A stretch of 64,000 nucleotides of DNA from Oopsacas minuta (GCA_024704765.1 JAKMXF010000222.1:1054001-1118000); one strand, 5' to 3'; positions 1 to 12,429 are shown, counted from the first letter of the stretch. Translations and numbers: made by a program. Notes: a model not told the origin generated them from the letters alone.

Positions 1-93
1 CTGGTTAAGTAGTATTTTACACATTTCATATTTCACATTAAATTTCAATTCTCACATTTATTTAGAAATTAATCAATTAATGAATAAGACAAT

Positions 94-337
94 TGGAATT
101 CGATTTAATGTAAACAATGAAATTCGACCTAATGCATACATATAAAATTCGACCTAATGCCAACACACGAAATTCGACCTAATTCCAACACACGAAATTC
201 GACCTAATGCATACATATAAATTTCGACCTAATGCATACATATTAAATTCGATACATTTTCAATTCGACCTAATGCCAACACACGGAATTCGACCTAATG
301 CCAACACCGAAATTCGACCTAATGCAGCGCCCCCTCA
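94..337. repeat. Tandem array of ~25-bp units, MULE-terminus-like
   Basis: About ten imperfect copies of a unit starting AATTCGACCTAATGC, alternating between a tail CCAACACACGA and a tail ATACATATA. The array stops in GCAGCGCCCCC. Compare the MULE at 45.1-47.1 kb, whose ends are also built of ~25-bp subrepeats and finish in GCCGCGCCCC. I infer this is the terminal inverted repeat of another MULE whose body lies left of the window, or a solo remnant. The short open frame across it is only a consequence of the repeat. Confidence 0.7.
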
Positions 338-1456
338 GAAACACTTCGTAGATATACTATATGCCACGCTTCGCGTGCTAGGTCGCTGTGCGACAGCTTA
401 GGGCCTAAAGGTTGGCTTATGTATTAGACAGCTATATTTTCTGATGCTTTTGATCGCCACGGAACGGGATATACTCGGATTATGTTCTCGCGGCAAATTT
501 TTGTGGGAATTTTATTTTGTATTATCCATGGTCCATCCAAATTCCATTTAATGGCCTTCTTGGGGTAAACCTGGAGATTCTATGTCACTTTGGTTAATAA
601 TCTGGGCCCTTTGTACCTCAGGTATTTAGAAATTCTGAAATCTTAGATTATTTGTAGAGTCATGATGACGTAATAGTCAATGATGAGTTAGCTTTTGGTC
701 AGGATCAAGAGATCAGGACATTTGTCACATTGAGGGGTACATGTGATTCAAATTTCAAACTTCTATCATGTATATTAGCTAAGCAGTGGTTGATAATCTG
801 ATTTTTGAAATCCATAAAGGTGACGGCGACCTCATAATTTGGTGAATTTTCGTCCAAGACTCGAATATCTCCCAGCCAGGCCCAAAATACTCCTGTTTAC
901 CATCAATCAGCCTGAGGGTCCTCATGTTTCTTCAATCAATTCTGGACATACAAACATATATATGGTACAAATAACTTATATATAGCTCAACTATGCTATA
1001 GTACAGTTTTTGTGTTCTAGCTTTTCTATGTTTGAGGATAGGTCATTTTTTAGGCTTAATGAAAGTCACCTTTGGAATGGGGTATAGAGTTTCGGTATTA
1101 CAAAAAACTGTATTTTACTATAGCTTAGCTATATATACGGAATCTGTATATGCTATCGTCCTACTTGAGTACTTGGCGCCGCCAAATTGAGTGAGGTTAT
1201 TCTTATACAAATTTGCGGCCAAATATTATAGTTTACTAAAAAGAATATTTTATAATATCAAAGATATGTTTTATGGTCTGCTAAAAAACATGAATTTTTC
1301 ATTTCTGAAATTGTATGTTGTATCCAGATCTGCTGTTCTCAAACATTTTTCCAGGCCGTGCTAACAATTGTCAATTGACTTCACGACCCTAATTTTCACA
1401 GCACATGTATTTAACAATTAGAGTCAAATAACTTATGCTATGTTTAATATACTTTA
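338..1456. other. No gene seen
   Basis: AT-rich sequence with scattered stops in all frames. I see no recognisable protein, RNA gene or terminal repeat here. Confidence 0.5.
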
Positions 1457-2500
1457 TTAGTGAGATGGGAGTAGTTGTTTTTCTTTAACTAAAGCCTTAA
1501 TTTTCGACCCCGTGTTTGTGGGTACACAACTAATATCATCTACCTTTAAATTATCCCCACTGTTAGTCTTAATTTGTAACAAAGTTGAAAAACATGATTC
1601 ACAAAGGTAAGTAGTAGGAAAAAGGCAACAGATTTCACAATACTCTTGGTTAGCGTAGGATAGGATCCTCCATTGAGCACCAAAAGAAGTCAATAACCTC
1701 CCTTTCAATTGTTCTCTGGGGTTTACATCATGAATGAGATCTATCAATTCACCCTGTGCCGGATCCTTTTTGTCTGGGATTGCTTGGAGAGATGTAGAAA
1801 ACCACCGTAATTGTGTGTGTTGAAAAGTAGAGTCTGATAGCTACATTCATATCTTTTCAAAGTTTATAGAAAAGCGAGTGTTAATCCCACTCGATTCTTT
1901 CTCTCAATTCCATTCGCTTGACAAAAGTTATCAATCAATACGAATACATCTTATGCTTTTGTAGTTTCAAGTTTGCGACATAGCAAAAACTCTTCCTTGA
2001 TTTTTTTCTCATATACATAACGAACCTAGACCAATAATTGTGAGCATGAAGAACCATCAGTCAGCTCATCGAGTAGAATGAGGACAATATTCAGGTGCTT
2101 GATTTTACTTGTGTAAACAACTTGCATCAAAATATTGTTTGACATCTCAGAGATAAGTCTATGAACTGTGTCGTTAGATAAGGTAATTGATGATAACTTC
2201 TTAGCATGCTCATCGCTCAAACAAGTCGGACCATATTCTCTGAACAAGGGAAGATGAGTTCTTCTCTAATCATCTGAGGTTCCTTGCTCTTGCAATTCGT
2301 AACAAAAAACAGTATATGAAGCTTCAATACAAACTAATTATTGCTGGTGATATGCACATATTATGTCCAGTCTTGACAGTTTTAAAACATCTTCTTTTTT
2401 AAAAATGAAGGATCCTTTTCTAAATACTCAGGATGACGAGTATCCAAATGTCGTTTAAATTGACTCGGTTTCATTTATTCTCCTGATAGCATCTCACAAC
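1457..2500 (-). pseudogene. Broken hAT transposase, ZBED5/FAM200-like
   Basis: Three blocks in order on the minus strand match the ZBED5/FAM200 group of hAT-derived proteins. At about 2500-2400 there is the end of a BED-like finger region (KPSQFKRHLDTRHPEY). At 2247-2026 there is LSNDTVHRLISEM followed by LDELTDGSSCSQLLV, the block that normally carries the first catalytic Asp (here LDE-TDGSS). At 1747-1457 there is the C-terminal dimerisation segment with TTYLCESCFSTL, IKTNSGDNL and LVKEKQLLPSH. Most of the middle of the usual ~600-residue protein is missing between 1750 and 2026, and frameshifts and stops separate the blocks. It is a dead, internally deleted copy. No terminal repeats or TSD were found. 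Confidence 0.8.
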
Positions 2501-4211
2501 ATTAACACAATAGGGCTTTAAGATGTCTGAATATCGAACCACAGTAAACCCTTAATCATTATAGCTGTACATAGTTTTTTGCTATTTTTTGGGTTCTGTG
2601 GCCATAACTTTTGACTATACATACGTAAATCGAAGTTAGATAACGGGGTGACCATCTCCTCATTTGTATATAGGACATTTAATGATTTCAAATTTTCATT
2701 AATAGTTTACACGATGACTATAGCTATCACTATTTTACCTCATTAATTGAGACACTATTTAAGGAAATCTATGATACGAACCTATACAACACTTACTAAC
2801 AAATAGATGCCAAATTTCTATTGGGATGTTCTAGGAATACAAAATGATAATACCAACAAATTGGATACTAGATAACGCAGAAATAATTGACCAAACTGGT
2901 TCGAAATTTCATTAATTACACATTTGAAACCATTATTAGGGAAATGCTCACTAAATCGGTTTATGACCAATATCAACCACTCAATGAGATATGGTATTAG
3001 CCTCATACTATTCTTCGCTTTTGTCCTATTTATAATACGAAAGCAAAATTTAATGACATTATAGTCTCGAATTAGCACCTTTGAAATGGCATTGGCCAAC
3101 TAATGTAAACGTTAACTTGTTTTCCAAGGTCATAACCCGTAGGTAACCAGGACCTTGAAAGATATTGTAAATTCAAATGAATACTAAATACAGCCTAAAT
3201 GGTGTAGGAAAGTATATATTTAATCGAATTGTGTAATTTTATAAAATTGTTCTATTTTCAGAAAGTATGAATCCTATAAATGTCATTTATGTGACCAAAT
3301 ATAGCTCCGAATTAAATAATTACTATTCAAGGATGATTACATAATATATGAGTATGTTTCTAAATATCAAGTTTGGCTTCCTAAAGTTGAATAAATCACG
3401 AAATTTTCAACCGTCGACTCCATATATTTTAATGAAAATATTTATCAAACGCAATAGGAAACATTTTTGATAGTCATAATTGCCTGAGAATAACTGCGAA
3501 TATTAGTACATAAACTAGAGCGTAACTAGCATTGAGGCAGTAACCTTTTACTTGCATCCTTAAACTAATAAAATTGTTTAGGATTTACCGCTGGCTTCCT
3601 AGATCCTCGAGACCCAGGGAAACTGTACTACCTGCTCCCCTCTCTTTGGCGGCCATGATTATATATATACGCATTGAAGTTAAGAATGATTAGAAAATAT
3701 GTTTACTCTACTTTATGCATTGATGGCATTATCTTAATATATTTGTGCGTATTCCTCGAAAATGAGGAAAGATTTCGTCCAAAATACGAACAGGATTCAG
3801 AAAGAAAGTGGATTGGGAGAGAGGTGGCCCTAAAGTTTCGCCTGGAGGAATCCTTAGACGGATAATGTTAGAAGGTCTAGTGGTTGAAATAAATCAGAAA
3901 GGATCCTTCCTATCGTAAAGATGCGGATATTAGAAATCGACATGTTGAATGAAATATGAAGATACTTCTTTCACCAGAATTGATACTATTCGACGTTGGA
4001 ATGAGCTGGCGGGAATGAGGAAAGATCCATTATTCTTCTAAGATGAGTGTTGCCAGAAGCTAGAAGAATTGCTCTAGTGTTAACCCAAAAAATAAAATCA
4101 TCTGTCCTCCAAAGGATCATATGATTACTTAAGGGTCCAGGATGTTGAATTAGATCTTCTTTTTCGACTCAGATAAAAGAGATCTTATTTATCTTTACCT
4201 TGAGTCAACGT
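2501..4211. other. No recognised gene
   Basis: An open frame of 93 codons on the minus strand (2818-3099) and one of 63 codons on the plus strand (3674-3865) occur here. Neither resembles a family I know, and neither has an evident splice context. I treat both as chance. Confidence 0.4.
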
Positions 4212-4400
4212 TTCAAAGCAATCAGATTTTCCGAGGCACGTGAGTTCGCATTTTCATCTGTCCATGGTCTAGAAGGACGATCCAAATTGTCAAAATGGTT
4301 ACTTGGAATTTGGGACAGCTTTGTACTGGCGCCAGTCTTGGACTGTAGCCTCACAATATGAAGAGATATCAATGTCTTCTTAACGGTAATATTCAGCCTA
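4212..4400. repeat. Dispersed repeat, copy A
   Basis: This segment recurs at about 23335-23470 in the same orientation. Both read GAGGCA(C/A)GTGAGTTTGCATTTTC-like sequence, then a 'catgg..ta.aaggacg' stretch and 'gagatatcaatgt'. Identity is moderate with indels, so this is an old interspersed repeat of unknown class. Confidence 0.6.
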
Positions 4401-5471
4401 CTCAAAAGATTATTAAGCACGCAATTGTATAGATTGCTATGGTAATTTATATTTAAGAATACACATCTATCTTTACAAATAATTTCCAAATCGAAACAGA
4501 ATGTTCCTATTTTTTGGCTACTTAACGAGTTTGAAAGAATTCTGTAAAGAGTGAATTATACATTAACGAGGCAATTTTCATTAAAAATATCAAAATATGT
4601 TTGATAATGTTTGCAAGTTGTAGAGTAATAGTTGCAAAGATGGATTGAACAGGTTTCTGATTTGATCATTGATTTCAACAATTTTTAGTTTTTGTAAAAT
4701 TGACTCAAAAACATGTAGTATATGCCAAATTTCCCATACCCTAGTAGTACATTTCGATACGATATCTGCAAATAAGTTTTGAAGTCGTGAATGATAATGC
4801 CCATATATGGTAGTGGACATTATCAGGATAGTGTCATATTCGCTGAGGAAGATTTATAAAATTTATTATCATACTTCATGTTTCCTGAACGATTTGACCG
4901 TACATTAATGATTGTCAAGTTATTCACGATTATCAGTAAAAATGTGGCATACTTAGCTGGGACTGTTACTCTGCAACGTGCAAAACATTATAAAAGAAAA
5001 CTTTGATATTTTTGTACGAAAACAGCCGTATATCCATTAAGGATACGTATTATCAGCAATCATAAATGTATTAATAGACTCTTTGAAGAATTGTATATCA
5101 ATAAATAGTTAATTAACCGAATACTGCCCAGGAAATCTGATTTTGGTCAGAAAGGTGCTAGAATCTTGATTTGGATGTGGGAATTGGTTAAAACTAAGTT
5201 GAAAATATAGTTCCTTTCAATTATGAACGTAACAACTGTGAGGTTAGCAGGATATTCGACCAGAGTATGTTCAATCACTAATTTGTCCTACTTATATTCA
5301 TCATAATTACCCGAAATTCATATCATTCGGTAGAGGAGTGTTGGACGTTAGTTATATATGTTTCTATAAGTTCTTTTAATTTACCTATCATTTTGTCATG
5401 ACGGGTAAGGTCGCTTCTTTATTAGAAAGGCACCCAAAAGCGATAATCCGAATTTGAAATTATTTGTCTAT
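4401..5471. other. No gene seen
   Basis: Short open frames only (for example 4590-4820 minus), with no recognisable protein. Confidence 0.4.
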
Positions 5472-5626
5472 ATCTGTGCACGTGGACGTTTATGTAAATT
5501 AAATGTCATCTTAAAATTCTATAAACTCGAGAAGATACAAGTATACAAAGTTGAAGTGAGAGTTATAGTGGAAGGGGTGAGTATCATTTTACAAAAGTAG
5601 GGTCAGTTCAAATTGATATTTGATAT
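5472..5626. repeat. Dispersed repeat, copy inverted at 14.6 kb
   Basis: About 155 bp that reappears as a reverse complement at 14580-14736, including GAAGATACAAGTATACAAAG on this strand and its complement there. Identity looks above 85 percent. No coding content and no clear termini. Confidence 0.75.
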
Positions 5627-6371
5627 TCAAAATCAACTCAAACTGTTATATTTTGACAACAATCGATAGCTAAGACATGAACATTTTCCATAATATCAAT
5701 TTTATCCAGAAATACTGATAATTATCACCCTCATTGACGTTCTAAAACTCTATAATTTCAAATCTTTTTGTCCATTACGAGCTATAATTTGAAACTCAAG
5801 TTATTTGTTAACAGAATCGCATAAAATTTATAGATACTTTCGTTTGTATCTATAATTCAATTCCTTAAACAATTCAGTGGGTTGCATATACTTTCTTTGA
5901 GACTTTTTTATTCAAAAAATATTTTGTTTAATTAATTTTCAATTGGCATTCTTAGTTAATTATTGTATTGTAAATTTGTAATATAACTAAGTTGAAAGAT
6001 TATAATAAATTTACGTGTAGGAAGTCAAATTATCATACTTATTATAGTCAGGGGTGTCAGGTCGGCCAAAATAGTGGCGGCGTTGCACTAACTAGTCATT
6101 TTACGTTTAACTACAAAATTATAATGAATAGAAAATGAATTTTATATCGAATAAATTACTTTATCAACAAATATGACTTGCACAAAGGGATTTCAATTAG
6201 TTCGTAACCCTAGTTATTGCTATTATTGTTTAACCACAGTATTTATTATTTGCATCTAATTTATAGCTTAGATTTTAGTCTATTTAGGACACTATACTTT
6301 GTGGAGATTGATCTAATATTTTTTGAGATACACCCTTTTTGAAGTAGGTTATAGCAACCACAGAGGAATTT

Positions 6372-7442
6372 ATGGCTTCAAAATCTAATGAATTTCTATT
6401 TGAACAAAGAGCATACATCAAAATCCGCTCATTACTCGGCGATACGCCAAGGAATATCTACCAAGATTTAGTTCTGGTATATGGTGGGGAGGCATGTTCG
6501 GAATCAACCGTTAAGAAGTGGAGTCTACGTTTTCGTGAAGATAGGGTGTCGGCTAAAGATGAGCCTCGGATAGGGCAACCTATAATTGCTACCACTGCAA
6601 ACAATATTGCTCTTGTAGCTGAAATGTGTGACTCTGATCCCCATATTACCATAGAGCGGTTAGCTATCAGCCTAACCTTGTCAGCGGGAAGTGTTGATGC
6701 AATTCTGACCAAGCATCTTAGTATGTCCAAGGTTTGCTCACGTTGGGTCCCACACTTGTTGAATCAGACTAAAAAGAAGACCCAGTGAGAATTGCAAAAT
6801 AACTGCGTGAAAAGTATGACCAGTTTGATGAGAGGCGACTATTTGAAGTATTTACCGGTGATGAGACGTGGATAAGATATTCAGAGCCAACTCGCAAAGA
6901 ACAGAACAAGGTATGGATTGTTAAAGGGAGTTCTCCCCAGCACTACCAAGACCGGATCATTGGGCCACCAAAGTAATGTACACCATATTTTTCGATGCAC
7001 ATGGTCCAGTCTGTCAAATCTGTACTCCTAAGGGGCAAACAGTTACCGGGCACTTTTATGCAACAGTTGTTCTTCCGGAAATCGAAAAACCTTATATTGA
7101 ACGTCTGCTAGCGACGGGCCTTAGAGGAATCAAAATTTTGCCTGATAATACCAGACCGCCCAAACCTAAGGAAGTCAAGGAAAAGATTGCTTCTATAGGT
7201 CTTGAGGAATTGGAACATCCACCCTATCGCCCTGACCTAGCACCGTGCCACTTTTGGCTGTTCGATGGGCTCATAAAGCACCTAGCAGGTACAGTTTTTG
7301 GAGAACGGATGTAAATTGGAAGGGCCATCCAACGGTACCTCAGAGACATACCACAATAAGAGTATAAGAAAACATTTTTCTAGTGGATAGAGCGTTTAAA
7401 GCTTGTAGATGAGCACAAGGGAGACTACTTTGTACATTTATA
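6372..7442 (+). pseudogene. Dead mariner transposase, copy 1
   Basis: The N-terminus (6372-6788) has the paired helix-turn-helix region of mariner transposases: FEQRAYIKIRSLLG, then STVKKW and FREDR. After a stop and frameshift the catalytic part continues with FTGDETWIRYSEP, which holds the first Asp. A further break leads to 6976-7314, with ILPDNTRPPK for the second Asp and YRPDLAPCHFWLF for the third position. In mariners the last motif is PDLAPCDFWLF, so the third Asp has become His. A tail resembling WIERLKLVDEHKGDYF ends at about 7442. Two breaks plus a lost catalytic residue make it inactive. It belongs to the same family as the copy at 37.5-38.5 kb. Terminal repeats were not identified. 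Confidence 0.88.
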
Positions 7443-7689
7443 GTCGAATTTGAGGCTTATCTCACTTGTATAATACAAATATTCTAAGAGTTACGAATTA
7501 GCTGAATACCCTTTGTATAATGGAGAAATTAAGAATTGATAAATTATAGAATCTATAGTTGTGTCATTCCTAATTTCTCAATTACGGAATCAATAGTTAT
7601 GTTATTTCGTAATTGAACTATCAGAGGGTCTAGACTCTAGAGTGTGAATGATATATACTGAATGTGTTTCAAATATAATTACAAACAGT

Positions 7690-7912
7690 CAAGTACTCTA
7701 TTAGGCCCAACTTGGTATCTTTCCTTAAGCTTTACCTTTTTCTTCCTTGCACCTCATGTACCGCGGAACGAGGATTTAGCTGCTTAAGACGGATAAAAAT
7801 GTATCTTCGCAGCACTATGAAGGAAGATAGATTAAATGCATGTTCTTTATGCTACATGCATACAGAAACTTCTGACCAACTTTATCTTGACACATTCACT
7901 GACGAATAAATT
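7690..7912 (+). pseudogene. hAT C-terminal dimerisation fragment
   Basis: The frame reads FLKLYLFLPCTSCTAERGFS, then LRRIKMYLRSTMKEDRLNA. This is the hATC (dimerisation) signature, usually LP.S.A..ERSFS.L...K..LRS.M...RL. Only the last ~65 residues of a transposase are present. G- and C-rich runs follow at 8088-8118, as often seen near hAT ends, but no matching left end is visible. Confidence 0.8.
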
Positions 7913-8582
7913 AAAAGGATAAATCTATTTGTCAGTACTTCTAACCGATAAAAAATAAAAACTTTTTTATCAGTTAGAAGTGTTAAGTATTACAATCATG
8001 TACCGCATATTTATTTGCAATACTTTGAGTAAACTAAAATATTGAAATATAAAATTATCTTTCAAGTGAGCATAATATTTTAAAGAAACTGGGGGGGAGG
8101 CAGCCCGCCCGCCCCCTCCAGTCTTTCAACAATTCCAAAATTTAGGCAAAGATGTGTTGGGAATATATATACTTATTGAATTAATTACATTATGTATTAT
8201 AAATACAAATGTAGGTATTTAGAATTGGAATATTACCAAGAATGATATGTCGCTCAACCAGGAGAATAATATATCACTTCCTTATTAATCAATAACATAT
8301 ACAGAAAATCTCATCCTCCAATCCTGAGATCCTGTAACTAGTTCCCCTATGCCAAATTATGTTCTGTGCTTTGTATAAGATACCTTATTTATACATATAT
8401 GTAGATATTTACAGGAAACTGAACTATAAAATTATTGGATACAAATTCGCCAATGTGTGTAAATCGATAAGTTCAGCTCTCTCCATTCAATCTTGCCATA
8501 AGAAATGATGTACGTCATTTGAAAAATTACATGAACCAATATTTTCATACATCTAATATGTATTTATCATTAATGAAAACAG

Positions 8583-8655
8583 CCCCAGTGAGAAAATATA
8601 GTATCCATGATCCGAATATGAATACATATTGAATTAAGGCATTTTCTCACTGGGG
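8583..8655. repeat. Short foldback with 15-bp perfect ends
   Basis: CCCCAGTGAGAAAAT opens the segment and its exact reverse complement ATTTTCTCACTGGGG closes it, 73 bp in all. A second small palindrome (10-bp arms, 3-bp spacer) lies at 8691-8713. This is possibly a miniature transposon remnant. Confidence 0.6.
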
Positions 8656-8788
8656 TGTAATTTTACACAAAATAGCTTTTCTACCTCTAAAATGGGTTCA
8701 TAATGAACCCATTATGATTTAAATGTATTGAGTCTTCAAGATTTGCTGGAGGCGATTCTAGAGCATCAATCACATTAACCCCTTTACC

Positions 8789-9172
8789 CTAAAACACCAT
8801 CCATTTGTTTCCCTTAGTTGCAGCAAAAATCCAAACATCTGTTTGAAATAACAAAACTATCGCAATTATTTCCACATCAGTTCCCCAAGTTGTGTTCTTA
8901 CGCATATTCATTTTAATAACATACTCATTAACATTTCTGTAATTACTGTAATTAATTACTGATCGTTGAAATTTGTTTTCGATAATGTATTTCAAGGTTC
9001 TTTCCACTTTCCAACAATTCTTGTCAGGAATTAGTGATCGAATTTGATGGAAATTATCGGTATTTCCTGTCATCCAAAAGCCAGTGAAGAGATAAACAAT
9101 TGCCATTTCCAGGAACATGTAACATTTTAGAAAGATAGTATTCGCTTTAATTGGAATATAGTAGTATTTCAT
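8789..9172 (-). pseudogene. OTU-like protease domain remnant
   Basis: A 127-codon open frame. Its second half, WGTDVEIIAIVLLFQTDVWIF followed by KGNKWMVF, matches the C-terminal part of OTU cysteine proteases, where a 'WG...E..A.....' block is followed by a 'I.V' strand. The region corresponding to the catalytic GNC.F block reads degenerate (LKCYMFLEMAIVYLFTG), and the Cys context is not convincing. OTU domains are often captured by transposons. More open but interrupted minus-strand coding sequence lies to the right (about 9200-9750), probably from the same element. Function cannot be claimed. Confidence 0.5.
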
Positions 9173-10945
9173 TCCTGGAAATAACTAGTGAATTACACAA
9201 TTTTAAGTTTAACCTTTCACAAGTTTTATAGAGCTAAATTTGGTCTTTTGCCTTTAGAACCTCTCCTCTTTGCAAACTTCCTCATTTTCAACAACATTTT
9301 TCTTATTTTTGTCTAAATAATTTTCTTGCTAATGTTGGAAAAGCAAATTTGAATGCAACAATCCTGTCATCTACATTAACATATATCGATCTAATGAAGT
9401 CTGCTGCTTTTAACCTAGTTTTGTAATATTTAATACCTTGATTTACTATTTTAAACCAATTTTCTATACCAAGCGTTACTGTCTGTTACAGTAGTGTCTT
9501 TTTCACCACATATTCGAAACAAATAATTCCACTCCACAATAATAGCAATGGCATGGAATAAGTTAACAAAAATTCAATTATGCTAGGGAAATAGTAATTC
9601 TTCGCATCTTTCACTTTAGAGATGTTCTCAATAGCCTTAATTTGAGATTTACACTTTGAAAACATTTGCTCTTAATGGTTACCAAAGGTTACTTTTCTTT
9701 ATATGTAAGTGCATTTTCATATACTGTTATATCATCTTCAAACTCTTCTGGGATGTCATTACCAAAAATAGATCCTCCCCTAACACACTCTTCTAAATAT
9801 ATTAATTAGTTTAATGTTTTTCCAAGTATACAATGAAAGATAATAATTCAAATAGATCATCAACTAAGTGAATATTTTTGCTCGCTAACCCATGACCAAA
9901 AACCTGAAAACATCACCTGTTTTAGTGTCTTAAGTTAAAAATTTATCTAAATTTTAACTAATCCTATGCATTACATGTGCTGAGCAAACATGCAAAATTA
10001 TGGGAACAAAATAAATCTTCACTACTTATTGCAAATTTCCAACAATTTTTGGGGTAATATAAAATCAGAAACTTATTTAATGCCAAACAAGTACAATATA
10101 TCATCGCACAACTAAGTCCATTTCAACATTTGGATTGAATCTCTTTATTTAAAGCTAAATTAACATTTAACACCATTTATTTGAAAATGTGATATTTCTG
10201 CAGTCCCGTTATCACTAAATATCATCTCTACCACAGGAACTAGACTAGTAGAATATTCTAGATGTTGCATTATCAGAGAATAATTAAATATTATACTTGC
10301 ACAGGAATATGATTACTAATCAAAGAATCTATTGCATCTAAATTTAGAATGATAAGATGATTCAGAATTAATTTCAGTAGGTAGATTTGTTTCGAAGTAT
10401 ACATATGAACTATGAAAGGATCCTGTATGAAATATCGAACATAACCTGGAATACGAGATTCCGGTAACAAATACCTAAAATATTGTTGAGTGGCTGCTAC
10501 AGTTTCCATGTAGATATTAGAAAATGTATTTTTGGATTTAATTTCTGATTTTACCTTCCTCTAAAGTCTTGAGATTTAAATAAGTTAAATTTACATATGA
10601 AAAACCTTCAACTTTGTCACAATTGTTAAATTGTTTATGAAATATTTTACACTGATTTATGGTTTAATAAACATACCATTTCACTGCGTTTACTACCATA
10701 TAAATTGTGAATAGGAGCACTTGTGTACGATATGTATGCAGGGATTATAGGCTGCCTTCTGACTAAAACTTAACTCCCAATATTTTATAAATATATTTCA
10801 TCCTCTATATAAAATAGACAAGCTATACAACTATCAAACTACACTCGACTCTAGCTCGAAGGAAAGGATAATTTACCTTACGACTATCAGTAAGTTTTAA
10901 ATGATAATAATTGAACTTTAAAACACAAATTTTGTTTATCTCATA
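9173..10945. other. Probable decayed transposon body, unidentified
   Basis: On the minus strand, stretches such as ENWFKIVNQGIKYYKTRLKA and IRSIYVNVDDRIVAF read as protein over ~9200-9600 but are broken by stops. They sit directly before the OTU-like frame and may be the rest of that element. A 72-codon minus frame (10291-10509) is unrecognised. Confidence 0.35.
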
Positions 10946-11479
10946 TTATTTATCAGCAAAAAGATTTGTCCAATTGGTCATTAAAGATACGATACTGTGA
11001 TAATCTGTGGTACAAATATTATCCCACTTAGCCGATAAGAGATGAAACTCTCCAGATTCGTAACTTATATTAGTTACAATAGTAACCTCAAAACCTATTT
11101 CTAACGACAGGTTGGTGATTTCCTTGGTTTTAACATTGCAAATATTTTTGCCGGTCAACAATAACAATGTCTCTTGACAGGTTTATTACAAGTATAGACC
11201 TTATAGTTAATTGTTACCCAACATGAAGTAGGTATGTTGGCGCTGAGAGATAGCTCGCGGACCAAACCATCAAAGACTGAAATGTGGAGACCACTAAGTT
11301 TACCATGATTCTGATATCCCTTGGCAATCCTAAACAAAATATATAAGTACAGTCGAAACTTATTATTTTAAACAATCTTAAATGGAAATTCATCACAAAC
11401 GCAAACAATATAGTAAGAGAACTCGGCGTTTGAACAAAGGTTTTACTATACAATAGGTGTTTTACATATCTTGGTTAAA
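10946..11479. other. Overlapping short minus-strand frames, unrecognised
   Basis: Minus frames at 10946-11167 and 11155-11337 overlap in different phases and could be one frameshifted coding region. They lie downstream of the NPGP-bearing frame on the same strand and may be the remains of the same retroelement. I see no reverse transcriptase motif such as (F/Y)ADD. Confidence 0.3.
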
Positions 11480-11749
11480 TTATTTACCTTGTTCGTGGAA
11501 TGTATCTGGAATTGGATTGATAGGCCCTGGATTAATCTCGATGCCACCAATGATGAGGAGAATAAAGACAATATACAAGCAGGAATAGCAGAAACACAAT
11601 AAGGATGTAGCCGTAGAAGCGAAGAGCAAATCAGAAGAAGAACCGGACTTATATGATTTACTGAGAGAGTACAAGCCAATCCGAGCACGCAATAAATCAA
11701 TAGGAATGAAGAATATGTGCAAGTAGAAATATACGTTGGATAAAAACAA
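11480..11749 (-). pseudogene. Non-LTR retrotransposon N-terminus with 2A-like motif (fragment)
   Basis: An 89-codon frame with a strongly hydrophobic stretch (LLCFCYSCLYIVFILLIIGG) that runs straight into GIEINPGP at 11522-11545. A hydrophobic run followed by (D/G)(V/I)ExNPGP is seen at the start of ORFs in several invertebrate non-LTR retrotransposons (CR1/L2/Rex-like). There DxExNPGP is a 2A peptide that makes the ribosome skip the Gly-Pro bond. Here the first Asp of the consensus is Gly. The frame closes shortly after (HEQGK), so only this N-terminal piece survives. A second, longer hydrophobic frame over the same DNA (11446-11805) is a shadow. Confidence 0.5.
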
Positions 11750-11834
11750 TAATGCCTCTTGTCAAGAAAAGCAATAAACAAAGCCAAAAACCAAATCATA
11801 AACACGAATCAGAAATGCTGAAGTATGATTCAAT

Positions 11835-12070
11835 ATGACATGAGGTAGATCATAGACTAATATATAATGCAGATAGGAAAGTACCCAAACAACGAATAAA
11901 AAGAGAAGCCATTTAGATAAATCTCATAAAGGTTTCATCGACCCGTCAAAATTATTGAATTGAACTTTTTAGGGTTAGAAAATGTAAGGAACCAGTTAAG
12001 ACTACCTAAAGGTTCAAACGGCTATCCCTCATCTCGTTTAGGCGCCATTGTTGCGATGAGAGTAGGCATT
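11835..12070. repeat. Inverted repeat, left arm
   Basis: This arm pairs with the reverse complement of 12430-12650, for example CATCTCGTTTAGGCGC near the inner ends and TATATAATGCAGATAG near the outer. Identity is roughly 75-80 percent, with a ~360-bp spacer. The right arm is cut by the Tc1 at 12653 and seems to resume briefly after 14027. Confidence 0.7.
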
Positions 12071-12429
12071 TATGGAAATTGACTTTCTTCTCAAATATTT
12101 GTAAAATATGTATTACATTAAACTTTATGCTAATATTGTTTGAATTCGTATATGTACTTCAGACTCAAGTTAAATTCATATTTTAAAGATAGCTTTTAAG
12201 AAGAAAAATTTCTGAATTATACCATGGACATGAAAATAATTTATTTATCAAAAAAATAGATTTATGAATTTTCAAAAATTGATAAGAAAATATGATCCGA
12301 ATTCTATTCTAAAGAAAACGTGCTCATTATTTATACCATAAGAAAAAATAGAGGAAATTAATTAATTGGAATACAAGAATTTCAAAAAGTAAAAGATTCT
12401 ATTTTTGATGAGCAATCGTGTGAATTTTG

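Noticed and set aside
94-337. CRISPR-like array
   Set aside because: The ~25-bp units are contiguous without unique spacers, and the DNA is clearly eukaryotic.
207-401. 64-codon plus-strand frame in the first repeat array
   Set aside because: It is generated by the 25-bp tandem repeat (RPNA repeats) and has no independent support.
11446-11805. 119-codon hydrophobic minus frame
   Set aside because: It overlaps the frame with the NPGP motif in another phase. Its hydrophobicity comes from T-rich codons, and I recognise nothing in it.
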